In this document: piece by piece, positions 1-7,493 of the stretch
Layout: every line of letters starts with the position of its first letter
Numbering within the stretch: position 1 is the first letter of the stretch
Assembly (NCBI GenBank): GCA_024691465.1
Contig: JAILNO010000067.1
Location: 1-16,919, forward strand
Reading direction: 5' to 3'
Source of the DNA: Pseudobutyrivibrio sp.
GTDB taxonomy: Bacteria; Bacillota_A; Clostridia; Lachnospirales; Lachnospiraceae
DNA: 16,919 nucleotides
Program-made: the position numbers and the translations under genes
The notes under the pieces: model-generated
Databases searched by the model: none
What the model was told of the DNA's origin: nothing
Seen by the model: the letters and a program-made list of their open reading frames with translations, nothing else

Positions 1-269
1 ACAAGACAGAATTAGTAGCAGCTATCGCTAGCAAGGCTAACATTTCAAAGAAGGACGCAGAGGCATCTGTAAAGGCTTTTACAGAGGTTGTTGCAGAAGA
101 GCTTAAGAAGGGTGAGAAGATCCAGCTCGTTGGCTTCGGTACATTCGAGGTTTCACAGAGAGCAGCTCGTACAGGTAGAAATCCACAGACAGGCGCTGAG
201 ATGAAGATTCCTGCATCTAAGGCTCCTAAGTTTAAGGCTGGTAAGGCTCTTAAGGATTCTATCAACTAA
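1..269 (+). CDS. hup: DNA-binding protein HU (3' part; start lies before the window)
   Basis: This is the nucleoid-associated HU protein, a small basic dimer that bends DNA without strict sequence preference. The reading frame begins at base 3 with KTELVAAIASKA and runs 88 codons to the TAA at 267-269. Only about two residues (probably M-N) are missing. Visible hallmarks are the N-terminal helices, the GFGTFEV strand near the middle, and the DNA-binding arm region with RTGRNPQTGAEMKIPASKAPKF, followed by the short C-terminal helix ending KDSIN. Total length of about 90 residues is normal for HU. The codons are heavily biased (GCT, AAG, GGT), as expected for an abundant protein. A strong intrinsic terminator follows 17 nt after the stop, so the gene is probably transcribed separately from the rqcP operon. 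IHF is unlikely because only one such gene is seen and Firmicutes normally carry HU. Confidence 0.96.
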   Translation, partial: KTELVAAIASKANISKKDAEASVKAFTEVVAEELKKGEKIQLVGFGTFEVSQRAARTGRNPQTGAEMKIPASKAPKFKAGKALKDSIN

Positions 270-286
270 TTTATTAGACGATAGTT

Positions 287-320
287 GGGGTTCGGATTAT
301 TCCGAACCCCTTTATGTTTT
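287..320 (+). terminator. Intrinsic terminator of the HU gene
   Basis: A perfect 10-bp inverted repeat (GGGGTTCGGA at 287-296 and TCCGAACCCC at 301-310) encloses a 4-nt loop and is followed by TTTATGTTTT. Stem, tight loop and T-rich tail are the classic Rho-independent arrangement. It sits 17 nt after the HU stop codon. Confidence 0.93.
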
Positions 321-332
321 AGAGAACTAAGT

Positions 333-377
333 AAAACATATGTCAATAATAGCTGCTTGATTATTGATATATGTTTT
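333..377. repeat. Long near-perfect hairpin between hup and rqcP
   Basis: AAAACATATGTCAATAAT at 333-350 and ATTATTGATATATGTTTT at 360-377 pair over 18 bp with one G-U position, around a 9-nt loop. The right arm runs into ATTTTG. It could be a second, AT-rich terminator working on either strand, or an RNA structure in the leader of the rqcP operon whose start codon is 30 nt downstream. Arms this long and nearly perfect are unlikely by chance. Its role cannot be decided from sequence alone. Confidence 0.75.
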
Positions 378-406
378 ATTTTGTAAGTACCCATAGGAGA
401 TATGAT

Positions 407-646
407 ATGAGACTAGACAAGTATTTAAAAGTAAGCCGTTTGATTAAGAGACGTACTGTAGCCAATGAAGCTTGCGATAGTGGAAGAGTCCAGATTAATG
501 GAAATGTGGCAAAGGCTTCCACCAATGTCAAGGTTGGTGATATAATAGAGATAGCATTTGGAAATAAGAATGTTAAGGTGGAGGTGCTGGATATCCAGGA
601 GACCACTAAGAAGGATGCAGCTGCAGAGCTTTTCAAGTATATCTAG
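407..646 (+). CDS. rqcP: RqcP/YabO-type S4-domain RNA-binding protein
   Basis: This 79-residue protein is little more than an S4 RNA-binding domain (MRLDKYLKVSRLIKRR...). The alpha-L motif covers residues 1-50 and includes SGRVQINGNVAK, followed by the strand GDIIEIAFGNKNVKVEVL. In Bacillus the homologue YabO/RqcP binds the 50S subunit and works with RqcH in ribosome quality control, helping to add C-terminal alanine tails to stalled chains. The start at 407 is preferred over an in-frame ATG at 371. It has a TAGGAGA ribosome site at 394-400, and translation from 371 would add a non-homologous leader read through the hairpin arm. It is first in the run leading to ftsH, as yabO is in Bacillus. 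HslR/Hsp15 is a related family with a longer basic tail that is absent here. Confidence 0.9.
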   Translation: MRLDKYLKVSRLIKRRTVANEACDSGRVQINGNVAKASTNVKVGDIIEIAFGNKNVKVEVLDIQETTKKDAAAELFKYI

Positions 647-678
647 TATTAGTTATTTTTGAAAAGTAGAGGTATTTA

Positions 679-984
679 ATGGCAAGAAGAAGAGTTAGAA
701 GACGAAAGAAAACCTCGACAGGTAGAATATATGTTGCAGTAATCATGCTCTTCATGATTGGTGCTATGACGGTCCAGATGGTTAATCTATATAAGAAGAA
801 CCAGGAGTACAAGAAGACTGAGGAATCCTTAGAGCAACAGGTAGATTCTGCTAAAGAGAAGCAGCAGCAATTAGATGAGTACGGAGAGTATGTAGGTTCT
901 GACGAGTATATTGAGAATGAGGCGTCACAGAAGCTTGGATTGACACATGACAATTGGATTATTTTTAAACAAGAAGAAGATTAG
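679..984 (+). CDS. divIC: DivIC/FtsL-type septum protein
   Basis: A 101-residue bitopic membrane protein. It has a very basic cytoplasmic start (MARRRVRRRKK), one membrane span at about residues 17-37, an extracytoplasmic coiled coil at about 38-68 rich in K, E and Q, and a conserved C-terminal tail resembling SxEYIExxAxxxLGLxxxxW. This is the layout of DivIC/FtsB/FtsL proteins, which form the trimeric FtsQ-FtsL-FtsB (DivIB-FtsL-DivIC) complex that activates septal peptidoglycan synthesis. Its place between the yabO homologue and tilS is that of divIC in Bacillus. TAGAGG at 667-672 is the ribosome site. The coding end overlaps the chosen tilS start by 38 bases, indicating coupled translation. 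The family diverges strongly, so the call rests on architecture and synteny. Confidence 0.85.
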   Translation: MARRRVRRRKKTSTGRIYVAVIMLFMIGAMTVQMVNLYKKNQEYKKTEESLEQQVDSAKEKQQQLDEYGEYVGSDEYIENEASQKLGLTHDNWIIFKQEED

Positions 985-2296
985 AGAATACATTAATAAG
1001 TATCATATGCTTAATAGAGGCGACGGAGTGGTCTTAGGTCTTTCGGGAGGACCGGATTCCGTGTGCCTTTTTTTTGTACTGCTAGCCCTCAGGGAGGAAT
1101 ATGAACTGACCATCAAGGCAGTGCATATCAACCACATGATTCGTGGAGTAGATGCAGATGAGGATCAGGATTATGTGGAGAAGTTATGCCAGGAATTTGA
1201 GGTGGAACTGGAGGCGGTCAGGGTGGATGTGCCATCGCTGGCTGAGGCTAGCGGCAGGTCCCTTGAGGAGGAAGCCCGTATAGTTAGATACGAGGCCTTC
1301 GATAGAGTGGCTGATGAGTTAGAGAGCAGAGGCCTTACAGCCAGAATCGCAGTGGCACACAATGCAGATGATAATGCAGAGACAGTGCTGTTTCATATGG
1401 CCAGGGGCACAGGACTGGATGGTATGTGTGGTATTGCTCCTGTCAGGGGACGCATCATTAGACCGCTCCTTGAGCTCAGCAAAGAGGAAATCGTAACTTT
1501 TCTCCAGGATAATGGGGTGGCATACTGCGTGGATGCCACCAATTCAGAGGTGGAGTACGACCGCAATCGTATCCGCCATAATATCATGCCTGAATTGGTT
1601 CAGATTAATGACCAGGCCCTTAGACACATTACAGAGATGACTGCCAGATTGGCGCAGGTGGCTGATTATATAGAGCTGGAGGCCTCGGGATTATTACAGA
1701 TGGCTAAATTAGAGGGTAACAAGCTCAGGAAGCGCACCATTGCCACTGCTCCTAGAGTCATAGCCAGCCAGGCTATGAAGGACTATTTGAGCCGATTTAT
1801 GCCTTATGAGAAGGATGTGGCGGCGGTGCATGTGGAATCCATCCTGAACCTTCTTAAGGAGGATGGGGAGCGCCAGGTACAGTTACCATATAAGAAGACA
1901 CTTATCATTTCCTACGAGGAGATATATGTCCTTGATAAGGAGGATGATACCGCTAAGAATTCTAGATTTAATTATCGTGAATTCGATTATAAAGAGGGGA
2001 TGAAATACCCTACAGAAACCTATACTAAATGGTTTGATTGTGATAGAATAGTTGACAAAATTGTAATACGAACCCGGGCTGAAGGTGACTATCTTTGCAT
2101 CGATTCTGATGGAAATCACAAATCCATTCAAGATTATTTTGTAGATGAAAAAATACCTAGGCATCTCAGAGATGAAGTGCCTCTGGTTTGTGATGGCAAC
2201 CACGTATTGTGGGTTGTTGGCCACCGTGTGAGCGAATATTACAAAATTTCTAAAAATACCACTCGAGTATTAGAGATAAGTTATACGGAGGATTAG
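947..2296 (+). CDS. tilS: tRNA(Ile)-lysidine synthase
   Basis: TilS uses ATP and lysine to convert cytidine 34 of the CAU-anticodon isoleucine tRNA to lysidine, so it reads AUA as isoleucine. It is essential. The N-type ATP pyrophosphatase P-loop SGGPDS is at residues 33-38, with HNADDNAETVL near 140-150 and RNRIRHNIMPEL near 205-216. A TilS_C domain (QDYFVDEKIPRHLRDEVPL...VVGHRVSEYYK) forms the C-terminus. The length of 449 residues is typical. The ATG at 947 overlaps divIC and lacks a strong ribosome site, but the helix it adds (KKKIREYINKYHML) is usual before the P-loop. The alternative ATG at 1007 would remove it. hpt follows 3 nt after the stop. Codon choice changes near base 1958: lysine codons are 15 AAG to 2 AAA before it, and all 8 are AAA after it by my count. 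Confidence 0.95.
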   Translation: MTIGLFLNKKKIREYINKYHMLNRGDGVVLGLSGGPDSVCLFFVLLALREEYELTIKAVHINHMIRGVDADEDQDYVEKLCQEFEVELEAVRVDVPSLAEASGRSLEEEARIVRYEAFDRVADELESRGLTARIAVAHNADDNAETVLFHMARGTGLDGMCGIAPVRGRIIRPLLELSKEEIVTFLQDNGVAYCVDATNSEVEYDRNRIRHNIMPELVQINDQALRHITEMTARLAQVADYIELEASGLLQMAKLEGNKLRKRTIATAPRVIASQAMKDYLSRFMPYEKDVAAVHVESILNLLKEDGERQVQLPYKKTLIISYEEIYVLDKEDDTAKNSRFNYREFDYKEGMKYPTETYTKWFDCDRIVDKIVIRTRAEGDYLCIDSDGNHKSIQDYFVDEKIPRHLRDEVPLVCDGNHVLWVVGHRVSEYYKISKNTTRVLEISYTED

Positions 2297-2299
2297 AAG

Positions 2300-2824
2300 A
2301 TGAGTGAGAACATTAGAGTTCTGCTACCAGAGGAGGAATTGGCAGCGCGTATCCAGGAATTAGGAGCACAGATTAGCAAGGATTATGAGGGCGAGAGCGT
2401 ATTTCTAGTATGCATCCTTAAGGGAGCTTCATTCTTTGCATGTGAGCTTGCTAAGAGGATTACAGTGCCGGTTATCATAGATTTCATGGCTACATCTAGC
2501 TATGGCAGTGGAACAGTTTCTACTGGTGTTGTTAAGATTAAGAAGGACCTGGATTTAGATCCAGCAGGTCAGAATGTTATTATCGTTGAGGATATTATTG
2601 ATAGTGGTAATACTCTTAACTATTTAGGTCAGCTCTTCAAGGATCGTGGAGCTAAGTCGGTTCGTATGGTTACCATGCTTGATAAGCCTGATCGCAGAGA
2701 GGTAGATGTTCATGTGGATTACACAGGATTCACTATCCCAGATCAGTTCGTAGTAGGATATGGTCTTGATTATGATCAGAAGTATCGTAACTTACCATAT
2801 ATTGGCGTTGTTGAGTTAGACTAG
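2300..2824 (+). CDS. hpt: Hypoxanthine phosphoribosyltransferase
   Basis: This cytoplasmic purine-salvage enzyme joins hypoxanthine (and usually guanine) to PRPP, giving IMP or GMP plus pyrophosphate. At 174 residues it is the normal size for bacterial HPRT. The LKG loop is at about 40-42. The PRPP-binding signature VEDIIDSGNTL at 96-106 has both acidic residues (E97, D98) and the small-residue turn. The late VDYTGFTIPDQFVVGYGLDYDQKYRNLPYIG segment is the HPRT base-binding end. GGAGG inside the end of tilS is the ribosome site, and only 3 nt separate the two genes. tilS-hpt-ftsH is a conserved Firmicute trio. In Bacillus subtilis, TilS and HprT have been reported to act together on ftsH transcription; whether that applies here is unknown. 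xpt and gpt families lack this combination of motifs. Confidence 0.96.
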   Translation: MSENIRVLLPEEELAARIQELGAQISKDYEGESVFLVCILKGASFFACELAKRITVPVIIDFMATSSYGSGTVSTGVVKIKKDLDLDPAGQNVIIVEDIIDSGNTLNYLGQLFKDRGAKSVRMVTMLDKPDRREVDVHVDYTGFTIPDQFVVGYGLDYDQKYRNLPYIGVVELD

Positions 2825-2833
2825 GAGGCGGAT

Positions 2834-4687
2834 TTGAAGAAACGTAGAGCTTCAGGAATGATTATATATGCCCTGTTCGTTGCGGTGGTACTGTTTATCT
2901 TGTACAGCAGCATGGGCAATTCTACCACCACTTATTCCATGAAAGAATTCAAGTCGGCTCTTGCATCAGAGGAAGTTAGATCTGTAACCATTACTCAGAA
3001 CGAGCAGGTTCCTACAGGAGCAGCGAATATTAAGCTTTCAGATGGAAGCTCTGCTACTCTATATGTATCTGATGTCAATCAGCTTCAGACTATGCTTGAG
3101 GATGAGGATGTTGCTTATAAGCTTACAGATGTACCACAGGATGGATGGATTTCTGATCTCCTTCCTATGCTTCTGGTGATTGGTGGCATATTTATTCTTT
3201 TCATGATCATGATGAATGCTCAGTCAGGTGGCGGCGGTGCTAATGCCCGCATGATGAATTTCGGCAAGAGCAGAGCTAAGATGACTAACAAAGAGGATAT
3301 TCACACCCGATTCAAGGATGTGGCAGGCCTTAAGGAAGAGAAGGAAGAGGTTGAGGAGCTGGTTGATTTCCTCAAGGATCCTCACAAGTACACACAGCTG
3401 GGTGCCCGTATACCTAAGGGTGTTATTCTGGTGGGCCCTCCAGGTACTGGTAAGACCCTTCTTGCTAAGGCTATTGCTGGAGAGGCAGGAGTGCCATTCT
3501 TCTCAATCTCTGGTTCAGATTTCGTTGAGATGTTCGTCGGTGTAGGTGCATCCCGTGTCCGCGACCTCTTCCAGGAGGCCAAGGCGAATGCGCCATGTAT
3601 CGTTTTCATCGATGAGATAGATGCCGTGGCTAGGCGCCGTGGTACAGGTATGGGCGGCGGCCATGATGAGCGCGAGCAGACACTTAACCAGCTCCTTGTG
3701 GAGATGGATGGTTTCGGTGTCAATGAGGGCATCATCGTTATGGCAGCTACTAACCGTGTAGATATACTTGATCAGGCTATTATGAGACCTGGTCGTTTCG
3801 ACAGGAAGGTCTATGTAGGTAGGCCTGATGTCCAGGGGCGTGAGGAGATACTTAAGGTACATGCCGGTAATAAGTCCCTGGGTGATGATGTGGATCTCCG
3901 CCAGGTAGCTCAGGCAACTGTTGGATTCACGGGAGCAGATCTTGAGAATCTGCTTAATGAGGCTGCTATTCTTGCTGCTGGTGAGAATAGACCTTACATT
4001 GTGCAGGATGATATTAAGAAGTCCTTTGTTAAGGTAGGTATAGGCAAGGAGAAGAAGAGCAAGGTAGTTCTCGACAAAGAGAAGAGGATTACAGCTTATC
4101 ATGAGGCTGGTCACGCCATCCTCTTCCATGTGCTTCCAGATGTGGGACCTGTGTATTCCGTATCTATTATTCCTACTGGAGCCAGTGCGGCTGGATACAC
4201 CATGCCAATCAATGAAAAGGACGAGATATTTAGTACAAAGGGTAAGATGACCCAGGATATAATCGTATCCCTAGGCGGACGTGTTGCTGAGGAGATTATA
4301 TTCGATGATGTTACCACAGGTGCTTCTAATGATATTAAGCAGGCCACACAGATGGCTAGGAATATGGTAACAAAGTATGGATTCTCTAAGAACATAGGAA
4401 TGGTTCATTACGGCGACGATGATGAGGAAGTATTCATCGGTCGTGATTTGGCCCATACAAAGGGATTTTCAGACGCTACAGCTAAGGCAATTGACGATGA
4501 GGTTAAGTCAATAATTGACAATTGTTATGAAAAAGCTGTGAAAATTTTGCGAGAGAACGAACAAGTTCTTCATAAATGTGCTAATCTATTATTAGAAAAA
4601 GAAAAGATTGGCCGCGAAGAGTTTGAAAATTTATTTGAGTCAAACCAGGAAGAGGTCGCTGCTGAAGGAATAAATAGGGGAGAATAG
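2834..4687 (+). CDS. ftsH: ATP-dependent zinc metalloprotease FtsH
   Basis: FtsH is a hexameric membrane-bound AAA+ protease that unfolds and degrades damaged or regulatory membrane and cytosolic proteins. Span 1 is at about residues 8-25 and span 2 at about 108-128, with an extracytoplasmic domain of about 80 residues between. A Gly-rich linker precedes the AAA module: Walker A GPPGTGKT 201-208, Walker B IVFIDEID 256-263, and second region of homology [20 protein letters not shown] 305-324. The peptidase domain has the zinc motif HEAGH at 423-427 and the third ligand in TTGASND near 500. All key residues are present and the length of 617 is typical. The start is TTG at 2834, supported by AGGAGG at 2823-2828, which overlaps the hpt stop codon. 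It is the last gene of the run. The final 60 codons favour GAA/AAA over the GAG/AAG used earlier. Confidence 0.97.
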   Translation: MKKRRASGMIIYALFVAVVLFILYSSMGNSTTTYSMKEFKSALASEEVRSVTITQNEQVPTGAANIKLSDGSSATLYVSDVNQLQTMLEDEDVAYKLTDVPQDGWISDLLPMLLVIGGIFILFMIMMNAQSGGGGANARMMNFGKSRAKMTNKEDIHTRFKDVAGLKEEKEEVEELVDFLKDPHKYTQLGARIPKGVILVGPPGTGKTLLAKAIAGEAGVPFFSISGSDFVEMFVGVGASRVRDLFQEAKANAPCIVFIDEIDAVARRRGTGMGGGHDEREQTLNQLLVEMDGFGVNEGIIVMAATNRVDILDQAIMRPGRFDRKVYVGRPDVQGREEILKVHAGNKSLGDDVDLRQVAQATVGFTGADLENLLNEAAILAAGENRPYIVQDDIKKSFVKVGIGKEKKSKVVLDKEKRITAYHEAGHAILFHVLPDVGPVYSVSIIPTGASAAGYTMPINEKDEIFSTKGKMTQDIIVSLGGRVAEEIIFDDVTTGASNDIKQATQMARNMVTKYGFSKNIGMVHYGDDDEEVFIGRDLAHTKGFSDATAKAIDDEVKSIIDNCYEKAVKILRENEQVLHKCANLLLEKEKIGREEFENLFESNQEEVAAEGINRGE

Positions 4688-4828
4688 TAAAATTGCACAA
4701 AAAGTTATTGCGATGTTTGTTATATTTGTGCACACTTGAGAGTTGCATGGCCATATAATAAACATCGTAAAAACCCCCCAATACATTATATAATTTTTAC
4801 TAACCCCATAGTAAAAATACCTTCTCCT
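4688..4828 (+). promoter_or_regulatory. Hairpin-rich leader before the GH13 gene, possible attenuator
   Basis: The gap between ftsH and the terminator holds several inverted repeats and no gene. TGCACAAA (4694-4701) matches TTTGTGCA (4726-4733), and CGATGTTT (4711-4718) matches AAACATCG (4760-4767). These two pairs interlock, so they could form a pseudoknot or be mutually exclusive. ATTTTTACTA (4793-4802) and TAGTAAAAAT (4809-4818) form a perfect 10-bp hairpin around ACCCCA. TATAAT occurs at 4754-4759 and 4789-4794, but neither has a convincing -35 at normal spacing. I know no riboswitch class that this matches. Regulatory meaning is inferred from layout only. Confidence 0.4.
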
Positions 4829-4860
4829 AAAAAGACAGCGATCGTTGCTGTCTTTTTTAT
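4829..4860 (+). terminator. Intrinsic terminator upstream of the GH13 gene
   Basis: AAAAAGACAGC (4829-4839) pairs with GCTGTCTTTTT (4847-4857) over 11 bp around a 7-nt loop, followed by more T residues. It lies 141 nt after the ftsH stop but only 29 nt before the GH13 start codon. It is either a distant terminator for ftsH or the terminator half of an attenuator for the GH13 gene. Confidence 0.9.
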
Positions 4861-4888
4861 TTTCTAAAAATAATCAAGGGGACATTCT

Positions 4889-6913
4889 ATGAACATCCAA
4901 GCAATATACTCAGATGGCACATCAGAATATAGAACACCAATGGAGCCTGAGGCTTTTGACTTGGTTACCATTAGGCTTCGAGTCTACCACCAGGAGGATC
5001 TTGAGGCTTTTGTAGTATCTGCAGATAAGAACTACAAGATGCATCTTGAGCGCACTCGTGGTGAATTCGATTTCTACGCATGCGACATTAAGCTCTCGGA
5101 TACTGAGTTTAGATATCATTTCGAGATAGTAGGTGACTATGGACTCTATTACTACGATAGGGTAGGTCTGTGGAGAGACCACCGTGAGCACTATGAGTTC
5201 TCTATTGTACCTGGCTTTTCCACACCAGCATGGTCTAAGGGAGCAGTTATGTACCAGATACTTGTGGATAGATTCTACAATGGCGATCCTACCAATGATG
5301 TGGAGACTAATGAGTATCACTATGTGGGAGCACCAGTGCAGCATGTGACTGACTGGGATAGCCTGCCTGCTAATCTGGATATAGGTAGATTCTACGGGGG
5401 CGATTTAGAGGGTGTTAGACAGAAGCTCCATTATTTAAGGAGTCTTGGAGTGGAGGTAATATATTTCAATCCTCTCTTCGTGTCACCTTCCAATCATAAG
5501 TATGATACAGCGGATTACGATTATATAGATCCGCATCTGACAGTAATTAAGAATGACGGCGGACAGTGCCTTAAGAAGGGGGATTATGACAATTCTCACG
5601 CTACTAAGTACAAGCTCCGCGTTACCAATAAAGAGAATCTGGATGCCAGCAATCAGTTCTTTGCTGACTTCGTAACACAGGCCCATGAGAAGGGCATTAG
5701 GGTCATTATTGATGGAGTATTCAATCACTGTGGCTCATTTAACAAGTGGCTCAATAGAGAGAAGATATATTCTAAGGATGAGGGATACGCTCCAGGAGCA
5801 TATGAATCTAAGGATAGCCCTTATCATGATTTCTTCTATTTCTTCGAGGATAAATGGCCTGATAACCACACCTATGATGGCTGGTGGAGCCATGACACCT
5901 TACCTAAGCTTAATTATGAGCAGTCTGAGGAGCTTTATAATTATGTGCTTGATATAGGAAGGAAGTGGGTGAGCCCTCCATACAATTGTGATGGTTGGAG
6001 GCTTGATGTGGCTGCCGACTTGGGACACTCTGAGGAGTTCAATCACAAGTTCTGGAGAGATTTCAGAGATGCAGTTAAGGGGGCTAATCCTAATGCAATT
6101 ATCCTTGCGGAGCATTATGGCAATCCTAGTTCCTGGCTGGCTGGTGACCAGTGGGATACTATTATGAATTACGATGCATTTATGGAGCCTCTTACATTTT
6201 TCCTGACAGGTATGGAGAAGCATTCCGATGAGTTCCAGCCTAGTGCCATAGGAGATGGCGAGAGATTCAAGAATACCATGCTACACTTCATGGCTCGACT
6301 TAAGACTCCATCCCTATATTGCTCTATGAATCAGCTATCTAATCATGATCATTCTAGATTCCTAACTAGAACCAATCATGTGGTTGGGCGAATCGATTCC
6401 AAGGGAGCCAAAGCAGCTGAGGATGGGGTTAGCATACCTATCATGAAGCTGGCAGAGCTGGTTCAGATGACCTGGCCTGGTGCTCCTACACTGTATTATG
6501 GTGATGAGGCTGGCGTGTGTGGTTTTACTGATCCAGATAGTCGTAGGACATATCCTTGGGGACATTGCAATTATGACCTGATTGATTTCACGCGAGATAT
6601 GATTATGGTTCATAAGCTCAGTCCTGCCATCAAGGAGGGATCATTCAGATTCCTTAATTGTGGACAGGGATATATCAGCTATGCCAGATTCACAGCCAAT
6701 GAGCAGGTCATTGTGGTGGTCAATTCCAATGGAACTAATGCAGAGCTGGATATACCAGTATGGATTGCAGGGGTACCTCTCAATGGCACATTAGAAAGAA
6801 CAATTATGACAAATGAGGTTGGCTATTCTATCATGCCGACCGATATAACAGTTGAAGGAGGAAATCTACACGTTAGTCTCACTCCTTATACTGGCATTGT
6901 ATACAAAAGATAA
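4889..6913 (+). CDS. Intracellular GH13 alpha-glucan hydrolase (neopullulanase / cyclomaltodextrinase type)
   Basis: An alpha-amylase-superfamily enzyme of 674 residues without signal peptide, so probably acting on imported maltodextrins or on storage glucan in the cytoplasm. An N-terminal beta domain resembling CBM34 covers about residues 1-105. The catalytic barrel carries all four GH13 regions: DGVFNH (275-280), GWRLDVAAD with nucleophile D373, ILAEH with acid/base E408, and SNHD with transition-state stabiliser D487. LPKLN at 338-342 matches the MPKLN motif that marks the neopullulanase/cyclomaltodextrinase subfamily (GH13_20). YYGDEAG and the C-terminal beta domain follow. The exact substrate cannot be told from sequence. 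AAGGGG at 4876-4881 is a modest ribosome site. No maltodextrin transporter or regulator is adjacent. No terminator is visible after it, so transcription may continue into the next gene. Confidence 0.88.
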   Translation: MNIQAIYSDGTSEYRTPMEPEAFDLVTIRLRVYHQEDLEAFVVSADKNYKMHLERTRGEFDFYACDIKLSDTEFRYHFEIVGDYGLYYYDRVGLWRDHREHYEFSIVPGFSTPAWSKGAVMYQILVDRFYNGDPTNDVETNEYHYVGAPVQHVTDWDSLPANLDIGRFYGGDLEGVRQKLHYLRSLGVEVIYFNPLFVSPSNHKYDTADYDYIDPHLTVIKNDGGQCLKKGDYDNSHATKYKLRVTNKENLDASNQFFADFVTQAHEKGIRVIIDGVFNHCGSFNKWLNREKIYSKDEGYAPGAYESKDSPYHDFFYFFEDKWPDNHTYDGWWSHDTLPKLNYEQSEELYNYVLDIGRKWVSPPYNCDGWRLDVAADLGHSEEFNHKFWRDFRDAVKGANPNAIILAEHYGNPSSWLAGDQWDTIMNYDAFMEPLTFFLTGMEKHSDEFQPSAIGDGERFKNTMLHFMARLKTPSLYCSMNQLSNHDHSRFLTRTNHVVGRIDSKGAKAAEDGVSIPIMKLAELVQMTWPGAPTLYYGDEAGVCGFTDPDSRRTYPWGHCNYDLIDFTRDMIMVHKLSPAIKEGSFRFLNCGQGYISYARFTANEQVIVVVNSNGTNAELDIPVWIAGVPLNGTLERTIMTNEVGYSIMPTDITVEGGNLHVSLTPYTGIVYKR

Positions 6914-6927
6914 CGACCATATTTTAA

Positions 6928-6956
6928 TTTACAGCAAGCACAACATATAGTATAAT
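6928..6956 (+). promoter_or_regulatory. Sigma-A promoter for the J-domain gene
   Basis: TTTACA (6928-6933), a 17-bp spacer, then TATAAT (6951-6956) give a near-consensus housekeeping promoter. Transcription would start near 6963, leaving a leader of about 77 nt before the ATG at 7040. Confidence 0.72.
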
Positions 6957-6964
6957 CATTTCAG

Positions 6965-6985
6965 GTTGTGGATATTTTCCACAAC
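6965..6985 (+). other. 5'-terminal stem-loop in the leader of the J-domain gene
   Basis: GTTGTGGA (6965-6972) and TCCACAAC (6978-6985) form a perfect 8-bp stem with a 5-nt loop. It would start within two or three bases of the predicted transcript start. Stem-loops at the extreme 5' end commonly protect mRNAs from degradation. There is no T-tract, so it is not a terminator. Confidence 0.55.
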
Positions 6986-7039
6986 ACCTAGGGTTACCGT
7001 GGGTATTAATCTTAGACAGCTTTATACGGGAGAGTTATT

Positions 7040-7492
7040 ATGGCAAAGGATCTCACATGTCAAAGCAAGACCGACATGCAAGCACTTGAGGACCGACATA
7101 ACGAGTTAGAAAAAGCATGGAATGACTTGCTAAAAGAAAAAAGAGAATTCGAAGCTCGAATTCATACATTAGAACAGCAGGAGAAGCAGTTTGAGCTTAA
7201 GTGGGAGCTGCTTATCCAAGAGACTCAGCGACTTGCTGATGATAAGAAGCAGTTTGAGCGCAAGAAGCGATTCTTCGATCAGGTACAGGCTAGCTATGTA
7301 GAGCCATATTATGAAGAGGATAATATCGTTCATGGAGAGATGTTCTTCTCTGGTGTATCTAATCAGAAGGCACTTAAGAAGCGCTATAAGGATCTTATCA
7401 AGATATATCATCCAGATGGAGAGTCTGGAGATACTGCCACTGTGGCAGAGATTAATCGAGAGTATGATAATCTCAGAGATAGTATGAATTAA
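7040..7492 (+). CDS. Coiled-coil protein with C-terminal J-like domain
   Basis: This 150-residue soluble protein has two parts. Residues about 10-80 form a highly charged coiled coil rich in E, K and Q (heptads such as ALEDRHNELEKAWNDLLKEK). Residues about 105-150 resemble a compact J domain: helix QKALKKRYKDLIKIY, the HPD tripeptide at 124-126, then TVAEINREYDNLRD. HPD is the motif by which J proteins stimulate the ATPase of DnaK, so a co-chaperone or recruiting role is plausible. It lacks the Gly/Phe and zinc-finger parts of true DnaJ, and its J domain is at the C-terminus. GGGAGAG at 7028-7034 is the ribosome site. The 5' third prefers GAA/AAA codons while the rest prefers GAG/AAG. The target is unknown. 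A chance HPD in a non-chaperone protein is possible, though the flanking helices fit well. Confidence 0.75.
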   Translation: MAKDLTCQSKTDMQALEDRHNELEKAWNDLLKEKREFEARIHTLEQQEKQFELKWELLIQETQRLADDKKQFERKKRFFDQVQASYVEPYYEEDNIVHGEMFFSGVSNQKALKKRYKDLIKIYHPDGESGDTATVAEINREYDNLRDSMN

Positions 7493-7493
7493 T

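Noticed and set aside
371..406. Upstream in-frame ATG extending rqcP by 12 residues
   Set aside because: It lies in the arm of the long hairpin, has no ribosome site and adds a non-homologous leader. The ATG at 407 has a good site.
3515..4129. Open frame of 204 codons on the minus strand inside ftsH
   Set aside because: It lies wholly opposite a certain gene, has no recognisable domain, and its composition follows from the codon bias of ftsH.
4688..4828. Known riboswitch class upstream of the GH13 gene
   Set aside because: I could not match any conserved core known to me. Only generic hairpins are visible, so it is reported as a possible attenuator without a class.
6968..6983. Two overlapping DnaA-box-like sequences (TGTGGATAT and TTTTCCACA)
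   Set aside because: Each differs from the consensus by one base, they are simply the two arms of the hairpin, and there is no dnaA, dnaN or AT-rich unwinding region nearby.
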